Shown: piece by piece, positions 19,334-27,886 of the stretch
Numbering within the stretch: position 1 is the stretch's first letter
How the letters are laid out: each line of letters begins with the position of its first letter
Assembly: GCF_031020795.1 (NCBI RefSeq)
Contig: NZ_JAVHJP010000007.1
Span: forward strand, 124,001-188,000
Length of the DNA stretch: 64,000 nt
DNA from: Hydrogenophaga pseudoflava
Lineage (GTDB): Bacteria; Pseudomonadota; Gammaproteobacteria; Burkholderiales; Burkholderiaceae_C
Reading direction: 5' to 3'
The notes under the pieces: model-generated
The model's database searches: none
What the model was told of the DNA's origin: nothing
Seen by the model: only the letters and a program-made list of their open reading frames with translations
Made by a program: the position numbers and the translations under genes

Positions 19334-19361
19334 ATCATATCTTATATAAGACATAAGACAA
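19334..19361 (-). promoter_or_regulatory. gntR promoter
   Basis: TTGTCT (19361-19356), 16-base spacer, TATGAT (19339-19334) on the minus strand. The 12-base palindrome of the putative GntR operator fills the spacer, the classic place for an autorepressor. The inferred transcript start near 19327 supports translation from 19275. Confidence 0.6.
19340..19359. promoter_or_regulatory. putative GntR operator between gntR and mdh
   Basis: TCTTATATAAGA (19340-19351) is a perfect palindrome, and its right half continues as two tandem copies of ATAAGAC (19346-19359). It overlaps the gntR promoter and lies just upstream of the mdh -35. The same palindrome recurs at 54208-54219. An AT-only core is conspicuous in this GC-rich sequence. 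Confidence 0.7.
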
Positions 19362-19362
19362 A

Positions 19363-19392
19363 TTGACGCATACGGGTTTACGCGGGTACACT
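19363..19392 (+). promoter_or_regulatory. candidate mdh promoter
   Basis: TTGACG (19363-19368), 18-base spacer, TACACT (19387-19392). The putative GntR operator ends four bases upstream of the -35. A transcript starting near 19399 would have a leader of about 65 bases before mdh. Confidence 0.5.
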
Positions 19393-19463
19393 CGCGGGCT
19401 GTCCAAGGGGTCACGCCCCGCCGATTTTTTCAACTTCCCAACGTCCCTTCTGGAGTTTTCACC

Positions 19464-20450
19464 ATGAGCAAGAAGCCCGTCCGTGTTGCCGTCACCGGCG
19501 CCGCAGGTCAGATCGGTTACGCCCTGCTGTTCCGCATCGCCTCCGGCGAAATGCTGGGCAAGGACCAGCCCGTGATCCTGCAGCTGCTGGAAATTCCGGA
19601 CGAAAAGGCCCAGAACGCTCTGAAGGGCGTGATCATGGAACTCGAAGACTGTGCCTTCCCGCTGCTGGCAGGAATCGAAGCCCACAGCGACCCGATGACC
19701 GCCTTCAAGGACACCGACTACGCCCTGCTGGTCGGCGCCCGTCCCCGTGGCCCCGGCATGGAGCGCGCCGACCTGCTGGCCGCCAACGCCCAGATCTTCA
19801 CGGCCCAGGGCAAGGCCCTGAACGCGGTGGCCTCGCGCAACGTGAAGGTGCTGGTGGTCGGCAACCCCGCCAACACCAACGCCTACATCGCCATGAAGTC
19901 GGCCCCGGATCTGCCGGCCAAGAACTTCACCGCCATGCTGCGCCTGGACCACAACCGCGCCGCTTCCCAGATCGCCGCCAAGATCGGCTGCGCCGTGGGC
20001 GACATCGAGAAGCTGGCCGTGTGGGGCAACCACTCGCCCACCATGTACGCCGACTACCGTTTTGCCACCGTGAACGGCAAGTCGGTCAAGGACACCATCA
20101 ACGACCACGACTGGAACGCCAACACCTTCCTGCCCACCGTGGGCAAGCGCGGCGCCGCCATCATCGCCGCCCGAGGCCTGTCGTCGGCCGCGTCGGCCGC
20201 CAATGCTGCCATCGACCACATGCGCGACTGGGCCCTGGGCACCAACGGCAAGTGGGTCACCATGGGCATCCCGTCCAAGGGCGAGTACGGCATTCCTGCT
20301 GAAGTCATGTTCGGCTACCCGGTCACCTGCGAAGGCGGCGAGTACAAGATCGTCGAAGGCCTGCCCATCGACGCCTTCTCGCAGGAGTGCATCAACAAGA
20401 CCCTGGCCGAGCTCGAAGGCGAGAAGGACGGCGTCAAGCACCTGCTGTGA
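19464..20450 (+). CDS. mdh: malate dehydrogenase
   Basis: A 328-aa NAD-dependent enzyme (LDH-like MDH group) interconverting malate and oxaloacetate. Seen: Rossmann [12 protein letters not shown] at about 10-21, VGNPANTNA, the substrate and catalytic Arg/Asp loop [12 protein letters not shown], and the catalytic His in [17 protein letters not shown] precedes the start. Full length. Codon use is strongly C-ending, consistent with high expression. First gene of an mdh / citrate-lyase-like / acnB run. Confidence 0.97.
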   Translation: MSKKPVRVAVTGAAGQIGYALLFRIASGEMLGKDQPVILQLLEIPDEKAQNALKGVIMELEDCAFPLLAGIEAHSDPMTAFKDTDYALLVGARPRGPGMERADLLAANAQIFTAQGKALNAVASRNVKVLVVGNPANTNAYIAMKSAPDLPAKNFTAMLRLDHNRAASQIAAKIGCAVGDIEKLAVWGNHSPTMYADYRFATVNGKSVKDTINDHDWNANTFLPTVGKRGAAIIAARGLSSAASAANAAIDHMRDWALGTNGKWVTMGIPSKGEYGIPAEVMFGYPVTCEGGEYKIVEGLPIDAFSQECINKTLAELEGEKDGVKHLL

Positions 20451-20460
20451 GTTGGTAACC

Positions 20461-20481
20461 GCTTGGTAACTCTGTGAAACC
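20461..20481. promoter_or_regulatory. TTGGTAAC direct repeats before the citrate-lyase-like gene
   Basis: Immediately after mdh the sequence has two copies of TTGGTAAC (20453-20460 as GTTGGTAACC, and 20463-20470 within GCTTGGTAACTC), placed just before the GTG start at 20474. The second copy resembles the string in the sdhC leader (18337-18357). It could be an operator or a translational control site; the evidence is only sequence similarity. Confidence 0.3.
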
Positions 20482-21457
20482 TCACCCGCGCGAGATCCTT
20501 GCTGGGGCCCAGGCCGGTGCATTTGCGCTGCCGGTCTGTGACCACTACAGCGGTGTCGAGGCGCGGATGAAAAAAAGCCTGCAGCTGCAGGCCGAACTGA
20601 GTGCCGAGTTCGGCGCCTGTGTCTTCGACGTCACGCTGGACTGCGAAGACGGTGCGCCCGTCGGTGGCGAGGCCGAACACGCGGCCCTGGTCACCGAACT
20701 GGTGTTGGGCGCGCCCGCAGGCGCCCGTGTTGCCGCCCGGGTCCACCCGGTCGACCACGCCCAGTTCGATGCCGATGTGGCCACCATCGCGGGCCGTGCC
20801 GGTGCGCGCCTGTGCCACCTCATGGTGCCCAAGGTCGAGTCGGTCGCCGATGTGGAGCGCGCCGTGGCCGCGATGAACGCTGCCGGCGCCACCGCGCTGC
20901 CGCTGCATGTGCTGATCGAGTCGCCCGCGGCGGTGCACCGGGCTTTCGACATCGCGGCACACCCGCGTGTGGCCTCGCTGAGCTTCGGCCTGATGGATTT
21001 TGTCTCGGCCCATGGGGGCGCGATTCCGGCGTCGGCCATGACGCTGGCGGGCCAGTTCAGCCACCCGCACGTGCTGCGGGCCAAGGTTGAGATGGCAGCG
21101 GCCTGCCACGCGCATGGCAAGGTGCCTTCGCACAACGTGGTGACCGAGTTCAGGGACCTGGCCGCGCTGCAGAACGCCGCGCGGCAGGCCGCGACCGAGC
21201 TGGGCTACACCCGCATGTGGAGCATCCATCCGGACCAGATCCGGACCATCGTCACGGCCTTTTCACCGACCGAGGCGGAAATCGAGACCGCGCTGGCCAT
21301 CGTCGAGCGTGCCGCGGCCGCCGACTGGGCGCCGGTGCAGCACGAAGGGCGGCTGCATGACCGCGCCAGCTACCGCTATTACTGGCAAGTGATCGAACGC
21401 GCGCACCAGACCGGGCATGCCCTGCCCGAGACCGTGCGTGGCTGGTTTCTTGCATGA
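20474..21457 (+). CDS. HpcH/HpaI aldolase / citrate lyase beta-like (CoA ester lyase)
   Basis: A 327-aa TIM-barrel enzyme of the CitE-like group. Seen: [20 protein letters not shown] (metal-binding Glu/Asp region), [39 protein letters not shown] and [13 protein letters not shown]. The start is GTG at 20474, 23 bases past mdh, with no strong Shine-Dalgarno, suggesting coupling. The likely reaction is cleavage or hydrolysis of a malyl- or citramalyl-type CoA ester; placement between mdh and acnB is common in Comamonadaceae TCA clusters. The actual substrate cannot be read from sequence. Confidence 0.87.
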   Translation: MKPHPREILAGAQAGAFALPVCDHYSGVEARMKKSLQLQAELSAEFGACVFDVTLDCEDGAPVGGEAEHAALVTELVLGAPAGARVAARVHPVDHAQFDADVATIAGRAGARLCHLMVPKVESVADVERAVAAMNAAGATALPLHVLIESPAAVHRAFDIAAHPRVASLSFGLMDFVSAHGGAIPASAMTLAGQFSHPHVLRAKVEMAAACHAHGKVPSHNVVTEFRDLAALQNAARQAATELGYTRMWSIHPDQIRTIVTAFSPTEAEIETALAIVERAAAADWAPVQHEGRLHDRASYRYYWQVIERAHQTGHALPETVRGWFLA

Positions 21458-21500
21458 TTTTTTCGAACACCAACCATCACCCACCCCACCGGAGAACGCC

Positions 21501-24098
21501 ATGTCGACCTTCCTGACCGACTACCGCGCCCACGTCGCTGAACGCGCCGCCCTGGGCATTCCCCCGCTGCCGCTCGATGCCAAGCAGGTCGCCGCCCTGA
21601 TCGAACTGATCAAGAACCCGCCCGCCGGTGAAGACGCCTTCCTGCTGGACCTGCTGACGCACCGCGTGCCGCCGGGCGTGGACGATGCGGCCAAGGTGAA
21701 AGCCTCTTTCCTGGCCGCCGTCGCCCACGGTGACGAGAAGGTGGCGCTGATCTCCAAGGCCAAGGCCACGGAGCTGCTGGGCACCATGGTGGGCGGCTAC
21801 AACGTGCATCCGCTGATCGAGCTGCTGGACGACGCCGAAGTCGCGGGCGTCGCCGCCGACGGCCTGAAGAAGACCCTGCTGATGTTCGACTTCTTCAACG
21901 ACGTCGCCGATAAGGCCAAGGCCGGCAACACCAAGGCCAAGGAAGTCATGCAGTCCTGGGCCGACGCCGAGTGGTTCACCACCCGCCCCGAAGTGCCCAA
22001 GAGCATCACCGTCACCGTCTTCAAGGTGCCCGGCGAGACCAACACCGACGACCTGTCGCCCGCACCCGATGCCTGGAGCCGTCCGGACATCCCGATGCAC
22101 TACCTGGCGATGCTCAAGAACACCCGCCCCGACGCGGCCTTCAAGCCCGAGGAAGACGGCAAGCGTGGTCCGATGCAGTTCATCGAGGACCTGAAGAAGA
22201 AGGGCCATCTCGTGGCCTACGTGGGCGACGTGGTGGGCACCGGCTCCAGCCGCAAGTCGGCCACCAACTCGGTGATCTGGGCCACGGGCCAGGACATTCC
22301 CTTCGTGCCGAACAAGCGCTTCGGCGGCGTCACGCTGGGCGGCAAGATCGCCCCGATCTTCTTCAACACGCAGGAAGACTCCGGCGCGCTGCCGATCGAA
22401 GTGGACGTGTCCAAGCTGGAAATGGGCGATGTCATCGAGGTCATGCCCTACGACGGAAAGATCGTCAAGAACGGCGAGACCGTCACCGAGTTCAAGCTGC
22501 GCAGCGATGTGCTGTTCGACGAAGTGCGCGCCGGCGGCCGCATCAACCTGATCATCGGCCGCTCGCTGACCGCCAAGGCCCGCGAGTTCCTGGGCCTGCC
22601 CGCCTCGACCCTGTTCCGCCTGCCCACTGCACCGGTGGCCACCAAGGCCGGCTTCACGCTGGCACAGAAGATGGTCGGCCGTGCCGTCGGCCTGCCGGAA
22701 GGCCAGGGCGTGCGCCCGGGCACCTACTGCGAGCCGAAGATGACGACCGTGGGTTCGCAGGACACCACCGGCCCGATGACCCGCGACGAGCTGAAGGACC
22801 TGGCCTGCCTGGGCTTCTCGGCCGATCTGGTGATGCAGTCCTTCTGCCACACCGCGGCGTACCCGAAGCCGGTCGACGTCAAGACCCACCGCGAACTGCC
22901 CGCCTTCATCAGCAGCCGCGGCGGCGTGTCCCTGCGCCCGGGCGACGGCGTGATCCACAGCTGGCTCAACCGCCTGCTGCTGCCCGACACCGTGGGCACC
23001 GGCGGTGACTCGCACACCCGCTTCCCGATCGGCATTTCCTTCCCGGCCGGCTCCGGCCTGGTGGCCTTCGGTGCCGCCACCGGCGTGATGCCGCTGGACA
23101 TGCCCGAGTCGGTGCTGGTGCGCTTCAAGGGCCAGATGCAGCCCGGCGTCACCCTGCGTGACCTGGTGCATGCCATCCCCCTGTACGCGATCAAGGCTGG
23201 CCTGTTGACGGTCGCCAAGGCCGGCAAGAAGAACATCTTCTCGGGCCGCATCCTGGAAATCGAAGGTCTGCCCGACCTGAAGGTGGAACAGGCCTTCGAG
23301 TTGTCCGACGCTTCCGCCGAGCGCTCGGCCGCCGGCTGCACGATCAAGCTCAACAAGGAGCCGGTGGCCGAGTACCTGAAGTCGAACGTGGTTCTGATGA
23401 AGAACATGATCGCCGACGGTTACGCCGACGCCAAGACCCTGGCCCGCCGCATTGAGAAGGTCGAGGCCTGGCTGGCCAAGCCCGAGCTGCTCGAAGCCGA
23501 CAAGGACGCCGAATACGCCGCCGTGATCGAGATCGACCTGGCCGAGATCACCGAGCCCATCGTCTGCTGCCCGAACGACCCGGACGACGCCAAGTTCCTG
23601 TCCGAAGTTGCCGGCACCAAGATCGATGAGGCCTTCATCGGCTCGTGCATGACCAACATCGGCCACTTCCGTGCGGCAGCCACCGTGCTGGGCGGCGCGC
23701 GCGACATCCCGGTCAAGCTGTGGGTCGCCCCGCCGACCAAGATGGACGCAGCCGAGCTGACCAAGGAAGGCCACTACGCCAACTTCGGCGCCGCCGGTGC
23801 CCGCACCGAAATGCCCGGCTGCTCGCTGTGCATGGGCAACCAGGCGCAGGTGCGCGAAGGCGCGACGGTGATCTCCACCTCGACTCGCAACTTCCCGAAC
23901 CGTCTGGGCAAGAACACCAACGTGTTCCTGGGCTCGGCCGAGCTGGCCGCCGTGGCGTCCAAGCTGGGCAAGCTGCCGACCAAGGAGGAGTACCTGGCCG
24001 CCACCGGCGTGGTCACCGCCAAGGCCGACCAGATCTACAAGTACATGAACTTCGACCAGATCGAAGAGTACGTGGAGACCGCGAAGACGGTGGCCTGA
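21501..24098 (+). CDS. acnB: aconitate hydratase B (bifunctional 2-methylisocitrate dehydratase)
   Basis: An 865-aa enzyme, exactly the length of the E. coli protein. Domain order is that of AcnB: an N-terminal HEAT-like domain (about 1-160), the swivel domain (about 165-390, with [17 protein letters not shown]), then the cluster-bearing domains. Cluster Cys residues are in [12 protein letters not shown] and [13 protein letters not shown]. The N-terminal HEAT-like region also binds mRNA in E. coli; whether it does so here is unknown. A GGAG lies ten bases before the ATG. Its last 14 bases and terminator are repeated 3,028 bases downstream. Confidence 0.97.
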   Translation: MSTFLTDYRAHVAERAALGIPPLPLDAKQVAALIELIKNPPAGEDAFLLDLLTHRVPPGVDDAAKVKASFLAAVAHGDEKVALISKAKATELLGTMVGGYNVHPLIELLDDAEVAGVAADGLKKTLLMFDFFNDVADKAKAGNTKAKEVMQSWADAEWFTTRPEVPKSITVTVFKVPGETNTDDLSPAPDAWSRPDIPMHYLAMLKNTRPDAAFKPEEDGKRGPMQFIEDLKKKGHLVAYVGDVVGTGSSRKSATNSVIWATGQDIPFVPNKRFGGVTLGGKIAPIFFNTQEDSGALPIEVDVSKLEMGDVIEVMPYDGKIVKNGETVTEFKLRSDVLFDEVRAGGRINLIIGRSLTAKAREFLGLPASTLFRLPTAPVATKAGFTLAQKMVGRAVGLPEGQGVRPGTYCEPKMTTVGSQDTTGPMTRDELKDLACLGFSADLVMQSFCHTAAYPKPVDVKTHRELPAFISSRGGVSLRPGDGVIHSWLNRLLLPDTVGTGGDSHTRFPIGISFPAGSGLVAFGAATGVMPLDMPESVLVRFKGQMQPGVTLRDLVHAIPLYAIKAGLLTVAKAGKKNIFSGRILEIEGLPDLKVEQAFELSDASAERSAAGCTIKLNKEPVAEYLKSNVVLMKNMIADGYADAKTLARRIEKVEAWLAKPELLEADKDAEYAAVIEIDLAEITEPIVCCPNDPDDAKFLSEVAGTKIDEAFIGSCMTNIGHFRAAATVLGGARDIPVKLWVAPPTKMDAAELTKEGHYANFGAAGARTEMPGCSLCMGNQAQVREGATVISTSTRNFPNRLGKNTNVFLGSAELAAVASKLGKLPTKEEYLAATGVVTAKADQIYKYMNFDQIEEYVETAKTVA

Positions 24099-24146
24099 GC
24101 GTCATCTCTTCGATGAATGAAAGACGGCCCTTCGGGGCCGTTTTTT
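24085..24146. repeat. direct repeat, left copy (acnB 3' end plus terminator)
   Basis: 62 bases covering the last 14 bases of acnB, its stop codon and terminator. The right copy is at 27113-27174 with six mismatches, all in the first 25 bases; the last 37 bases are identical. The two copies bracket the exported TPR gene exactly. Confidence 0.85.
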
Positions 24147-24148
24147 TT
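24124..24148 (+). terminator. acnB terminator
   Basis: Stem ACGGCCC / GGGCCGT with a TTCG tetraloop, followed by eight T residues. It lies 25 bases past the acnB stop codon. A second identical hairpin ends the next gene at 27152. Confidence 0.92.
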
Positions 24149-24156
24149 GGGGCTTC

Positions 24157-24162
24157 TATGAT
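24157..24162 (+). promoter_or_regulatory. candidate -10 box for the TPR gene
   Basis: TATGAT lies nine bases beyond the acnB terminator T-run and 34 bases before the TPR gene start. No convincing -35 is found at the normal distance (that position falls in the terminator stem), so this is tentative. Confidence 0.3.
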
Positions 24163-24195
24163 CGGGCGGAGCCGGTGAACAGGGGATGCGCAGTG

Positions 24196-27093
24196 ATGCG
24201 GAACAGATTCATGAGGGTGGTTGTTGTTTGGGTGGTTGTGTTACCCCTGTTGTGGGCTGCGAGCACCGGAGTGGCCTTGGCCAAGGCGGTCATTCCGGGC
24301 GGTGTTGGCCACTCTTTGGCACTGGAGGGAGCGGGAGCTGCGCGATCGGGTGTGACCGAACACCAGATTCGCCAACTGCTCGCGGCGTCGCCCGACGCGC
24401 AGGAAGTGCTGTTGGCGGCGATGGCACGCCAGATCCACACCAACCTGGGTCGTCTGAAACCGTCAAGATGGGCGGTTCCTGAATCGCTGCTCGTCGGGTG
24501 GCTGAACTCCTTGCTCAAGAACAGGGTGGCTCCGGGATACTGGGCGCAGCATCTGGAAGAACGCGTTCTGTTGCATGCGGAACTTCGGCAGCGGATGGCC
24601 TCGATCGTGTCGCGTCGCGTGGGTGTCGATGACCCGCTGATTCGCGCCAATGAGGCGATCACATCGGGTGAACTCGGACGCGCCTCGGCGCTGCTGGATG
24701 GATCCGCACTGGTGGCGGTGGATCCAAACAGGCCCAGGGCCGCAAACCTGAATCTGGACAGGGCGTCACTGCTGGCTGCACGGGGGCTTGTCTTGGCGTT
24801 GCAGGAAGAGGTCGAAGGAGCCAAACGCCTGCTGCTCGAGGCGGCGGACTTGCTGGCCGTGGACGATCGGGAGAAGCCTCGCCTCTTGTTGCTGGCCGGT
24901 TCGGTGGTGGCGATCAGCCCGGCCAAACATGATCTGGCGGCGGTGTCCCGTTTGATTCAAACGCAGGCAGAGGCCGCGTTGCAGCGTCGCCCAATGGATT
25001 CGTCGTGGCGTCGGGCGCTCTGGATCGCTCACCTGTGGACAGGGATGGAAGCGGCGAGCCGCGAAGACTGGCTGGGCGCTCGACGTGCGTTTTTCGATGC
25101 GGTCCGCATTGTGCCGACCGATGACGACCGCCTGCCGGGGGATTGGGGTGGCATCTGGGTGAGCCGCTATGTGCTGGCCGTCGTGCCCGAAAGCGCAGCC
25201 TCTGCGGAACACCACACGGATGTCGCCGAGGCGCTGCGTGTGAGCCGACGCATGACCGATCTCCGGCCCGACTGGGTCGTCGGCTGGCGCTGTCGCGCGT
25301 TGTCGGACGTTGCCGCTGCCATAAGTGCCATGAACCGGGGGGAGCTTGCGTCCAGTGCGCCGTTCCTGCTGGATGCCATGCAGTCGCTTGACCGGCTCAA
25401 GACCATGGGTGACGACAGCACGGTGGCGCAGGAAACGCGACTTCAGGCGCTGATGCTCATGCAGATGGAGCAACTCGAGCGAGATGATGAAGTCCAGTAC
25501 AGGCAGTTGTCTGCGGCCATTGCCGAGCTTGTGTCCGAGTTGCAGGGGCGAGGGCTCAGTGTTGCCGATGCCTCCTATGCCGGCCTGGCCTTCGCGTTGA
25601 AGCTTCAGGAGTCGGAGTACTTTCGCAAGAGGGAACAATGGGATCGTGTCGTGAAGGTTCTGTCCGAAGCGCTGCCTCTGGTGGAGCGCAATGTGGGCAA
25701 GGACCATGAGCAGCGCGAATTCTGGGAGGTGGAGGGCTGGCACATTCACGTCTTGCTGGCGGACGCAACGGAGAACGCCGGGTCGGCACGGACGGCCTTG
25801 CTGCACCGCCGCAAGGCACTGGAGAAAGCCGATCAGGCGCTTGCCCGAGAGCCCGGAGCAGAGTGGCAGGTCAGGCAGTGGGAGAGCCTTGAGGCGCTGG
25901 CCCACACTCTGAGCGCCATGGGGCTCCTGGACGAAGCCTCGCGCCTGAACGAGCAGGTACTGCCACTTGCACGGCGTCAGGTGGCCGTGGAAGGGCCAGG
26001 GTCTGATTGGGCTCGTCGGCTGCTGCGTGCCCTGATGACTTCAGCGGAGACGCTGCACGAGCGCGGTGATGGGTTGTCGGCCCGGGCCAGGCTCGAAGAT
26101 GCCGAGAAGGTGGCTTGGGAGCGGTATCGCGCGAGCCCAAAGGCGAGCCAGGCGGCACAGGATCTGTGGCTGGTCAAGAACGCCATCGGCGAAGAAGAAC
26201 TCAAGCTTGGAAGGCACGAGCTTTCCGCAGAGGCTCACCGCGAGGCCTTGAAGTTGGCGGATGCCCGTTTGCGGGAGGAGGTTGCCTCGGACGATTGGCT
26301 GGACCGGGCGGCTACGAGTCACACCGGTTTGGCAGAGGTCGCTGAATCCAGACAGGACCGGCCACTTGAAGCGATGCACCGGCGCGCGTCCGTGGAGCTG
26401 TCCTCCAAGCGCAGCATCGCGAACCGGAGCTCTTCCTACGATCAAAGCGTCCACTGGCTGCGCTTGTATCACCACGGGCTGAGCCTCAGGGCGACTAAGC
26501 GCCTGGACCTGGCCGAGAAAGCGCTGACCGAAGCCAGGGACTTGGCCAGACGCTTCGCGTCCCAGCTCCCGGGCGACCGGGATTGGCAGGAATATCTGTG
26601 GTATTCGGAGAATACCGTCGGGACCTTGATGGCCGAACGGGGTGAGCTTGCATCCGCGGAAGCGGCGTTGCTGGCGGCAACCGCGGTCGCCGAATCCATG
26701 GTGGCAAACGGCGGTGACCAAAGACTCTGGTGGGACCATGCGGCCGACAGTCTGGAGGCTCTGGCTCAGGTGCGTGCTCAAGGGGGGCAGGAAGTTGAAG
26801 GACGACGAGCGACGCAGCGCGCAAGCGACTTCCGCTCCAGGCTTTACGCCCTGGAAAGGGAGGAGCGGGTCAGGGCTGATGTGAAGGGACAACTCGCCGG
26901 TCTCGTCAACGTGCTCGGGTTGTCGGAGGCAGACATGGAGAGGCTGTCCAAGAAGGATCTCTTGACTCGGTTGGAAACCGCCATAGACCGGACCACGGGC
27001 TGGGTTCAAGCGAATGGAATGAGCAGCGACTCCGCCGAACGCTTGCGCCTCCTGAGAAACACCTTGTTTGCGGTGAGGCAGTTGCCGGACTGA
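24196..27093 (+). CDS. large exported TPR-repeat protein, unknown function
   Basis: I do not recognise a named family. The 965-aa product begins with a Sec signal (MRNRFMR then a long hydrophobic stretch ending in GVALA, about residue 28), so it is probably periplasmic or surface-associated. The rest is almost wholly helical. Many units show the TPR pattern of Trp/Leu, small Gly/Ala and Ala-Leu-Tyr-type spacing, most clearly in the last 450 residues (for example LAHTLSAMGLLDEASRLNEQ, LSLRATKRLDLAEKALTEA and LMAERGELASAEAALLAAT). No enzyme, STAND or caspase motif is seen. The ATG at 24196 is preferred (AGGGG about ten bases upstream); GTG codons at 24175 and 24193 are alternatives. The gene is bracketed by direct repeats of the acnB end, as if inserted or captured. 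Confidence 0.78.
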   Translation: MRNRFMRVVVVWVVVLPLLWAASTGVALAKAVIPGGVGHSLALEGAGAARSGVTEHQIRQLLAASPDAQEVLLAAMARQIHTNLGRLKPSRWAVPESLLVGWLNSLLKNRVAPGYWAQHLEERVLLHAELRQRMASIVSRRVGVDDPLIRANEAITSGELGRASALLDGSALVAVDPNRPRAANLNLDRASLLAARGLVLALQEEVEGAKRLLLEAADLLAVDDREKPRLLLLAGSVVAISPAKHDLAAVSRLIQTQAEAALQRRPMDSSWRRALWIAHLWTGMEAASREDWLGARRAFFDAVRIVPTDDDRLPGDWGGIWVSRYVLAVVPESAASAEHHTDVAEALRVSRRMTDLRPDWVVGWRCRALSDVAAAISAMNRGELASSAPFLLDAMQSLDRLKTMGDDSTVAQETRLQALMLMQMEQLERDDEVQYRQLSAAIAELVSELQGRGLSVADASYAGLAFALKLQESEYFRKREQWDRVVKVLSEALPLVERNVGKDHEQREFWEVEGWHIHVLLADATENAGSARTALLHRRKALEKADQALAREPGAEWQVRQWESLEALAHTLSAMGLLDEASRLNEQVLPLARRQVAVEGPGSDWARRLLRALMTSAETLHERGDGLSARARLEDAEKVAWERYRASPKASQAAQDLWLVKNAIGEEELKLGRHELSAEAHREALKLADARLREEVASDDWLDRAATSHTGLAEVAESRQDRPLEAMHRRASVELSSKRSIANRSSSYDQSVHWLRLYHHGLSLRATKRLDLAEKALTEARDLARRFASQLPGDRDWQEYLWYSENTVGTLMAERGELASAEAALLAATAVAESMVANGGDQRLWWDHAADSLEALAQVRAQGGQEVEGRRATQRASDFRSRLYALEREERVRADVKGQLAGLVNVLGLSEADMERLSKKDLLTRLETAIDRTTGWVQANGMSSDSAERLRLLRNTLFAVRQLPD

Positions 27094-27112
27094 CGGCCCG
27101 ATGCTGCGGCAG

Positions 27113-27174
27113 AGACGGTGCCTTGAGTGCCATCCCCTCGATGAATGAAAGACGGCCCTTCGGGGCCGTTTTTT
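27113..27174. repeat. direct repeat, right copy (acnB 3'-end-like plus terminator)
   Basis: Matches 24085-24146 at an offset of 3,028 bases. The copy even retains the acnB-like stop context (AGACGGTG...TTGAGTG against AGACGGTG...CTGAGCG), although it starts 20 bases after the TPR gene stop and is not coding. This non-coding remnant of the acnB end is what suggests duplication rather than two independent terminators. Confidence 0.82.
27152..27174 (+). terminator. terminator of the TPR gene
   Basis: ACGGCCC, TTCG loop, GGGCCGT, then six T residues: the same hairpin as behind acnB. It begins 59 bases after the TPR gene stop codon. Confidence 0.9.
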
Positions 27175-27276
27175 GTTGCAGGCGCGGAATGGCTTCCCGG
27201 CGACCGCCGCTAACATCCGGCCCGGACGTGGCGGAGCGTTTGGCCACGCCTTTCAATACATCAGGAGGAACATTCA

Positions 27277-27873
27277 ATGAACAAGCAAATTCTCAGCTCC
27301 GCGCTGACCCGTCGCCAGCTGGGCCTGGGTCTTTTGTCTGGCATCGGGCTGGTGCTCGCCGGTTGTGGCGGTGGTGACGATGGGGATGACCAGCCACTCT
27401 ATGCCGCCTTCAACGACCTGCGCGCCGGCATGACCCGGGAAGACGTGCAGCGCCTGGTCAACCGGCCGCCGTTGTCGGGTACCTCGGCTTCGGTGCTGCG
27501 CTGGGAGACGGACACCGAAATCCTGGAAGTGACGTTCTCCGGCGACCGGATCGCCGCGGCCCGCTGGACCGACCGCAGCACCGGGCGCTCCTACCTGCGC
27601 ACCTTCCGCTTCGCGGGCAATGGCGGCGGTGGCACGGGCACGCTCTACCAGGCCTTCCTGGCCCTGCGCCCCGGCATGACGCGGTCGGAGGTGATCCAGC
27701 GCGTGCCCGTGGCCGTCTCGCAGGGCGCCACCACCAGCCAGGTGCTGTGGATCGACGGCGAGGAGGCGCTGGGCGTGCGCTTCAATGGCTCCTCCGACGG
27801 TTCCACCATCACCTTTGCGCAGTGGGGTCTGTCCATCGCTGCGGGCAGCCGCAACGAAACGCGCACCTTCTGA
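27277..27873 (+). CDS. lipoprotein with two BamE-like repeats
   Basis: A 198-aa predicted lipoprotein: TRRQLGLGLLSGIGLVLAGC gives a twin-Arg-containing signal with lipobox LAGC at about residues 27-30, followed by a Gly/Asp linker. Two similar domains follow: LYAAFNDLRAGMTREDVQRL and LYQAFLALRPGMTRSEVIQR, each followed by a Trp-ending beta segment (IAAARW and TFAQW). The L-x-x-G-M-T-xx-x-V pattern is that of SmpA/BamE-like small lipoproteins. An AGGAGGA precedes the start. Function unknown; the internal duplication is clear. Convergent with the DUF364 gene 13 bases downstream. Confidence 0.83.
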   Translation: MNKQILSSALTRRQLGLGLLSGIGLVLAGCGGGDDGDDQPLYAAFNDLRAGMTREDVQRLVNRPPLSGTSASVLRWETDTEILEVTFSGDRIAAARWTDRSTGRSYLRTFRFAGNGGGGTGTLYQAFLALRPGMTRSEVIQRVPVAVSQGATTSQVLWIDGEEALGVRFNGSSDGSTITFAQWGLSIAAGSRNETRTF

Positions 27874-27886
27874 CCGGGCGCCGGAT

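Noticed and set aside
24099-27276. Mobile element or integron cassette around the TPR gene
   Set aside because: No transposase, integrase, terminal inverted repeats or attC-like structure was found; only the direct repeats of the acnB end support insertion, so it is reported as a finding and not as a mobile element.
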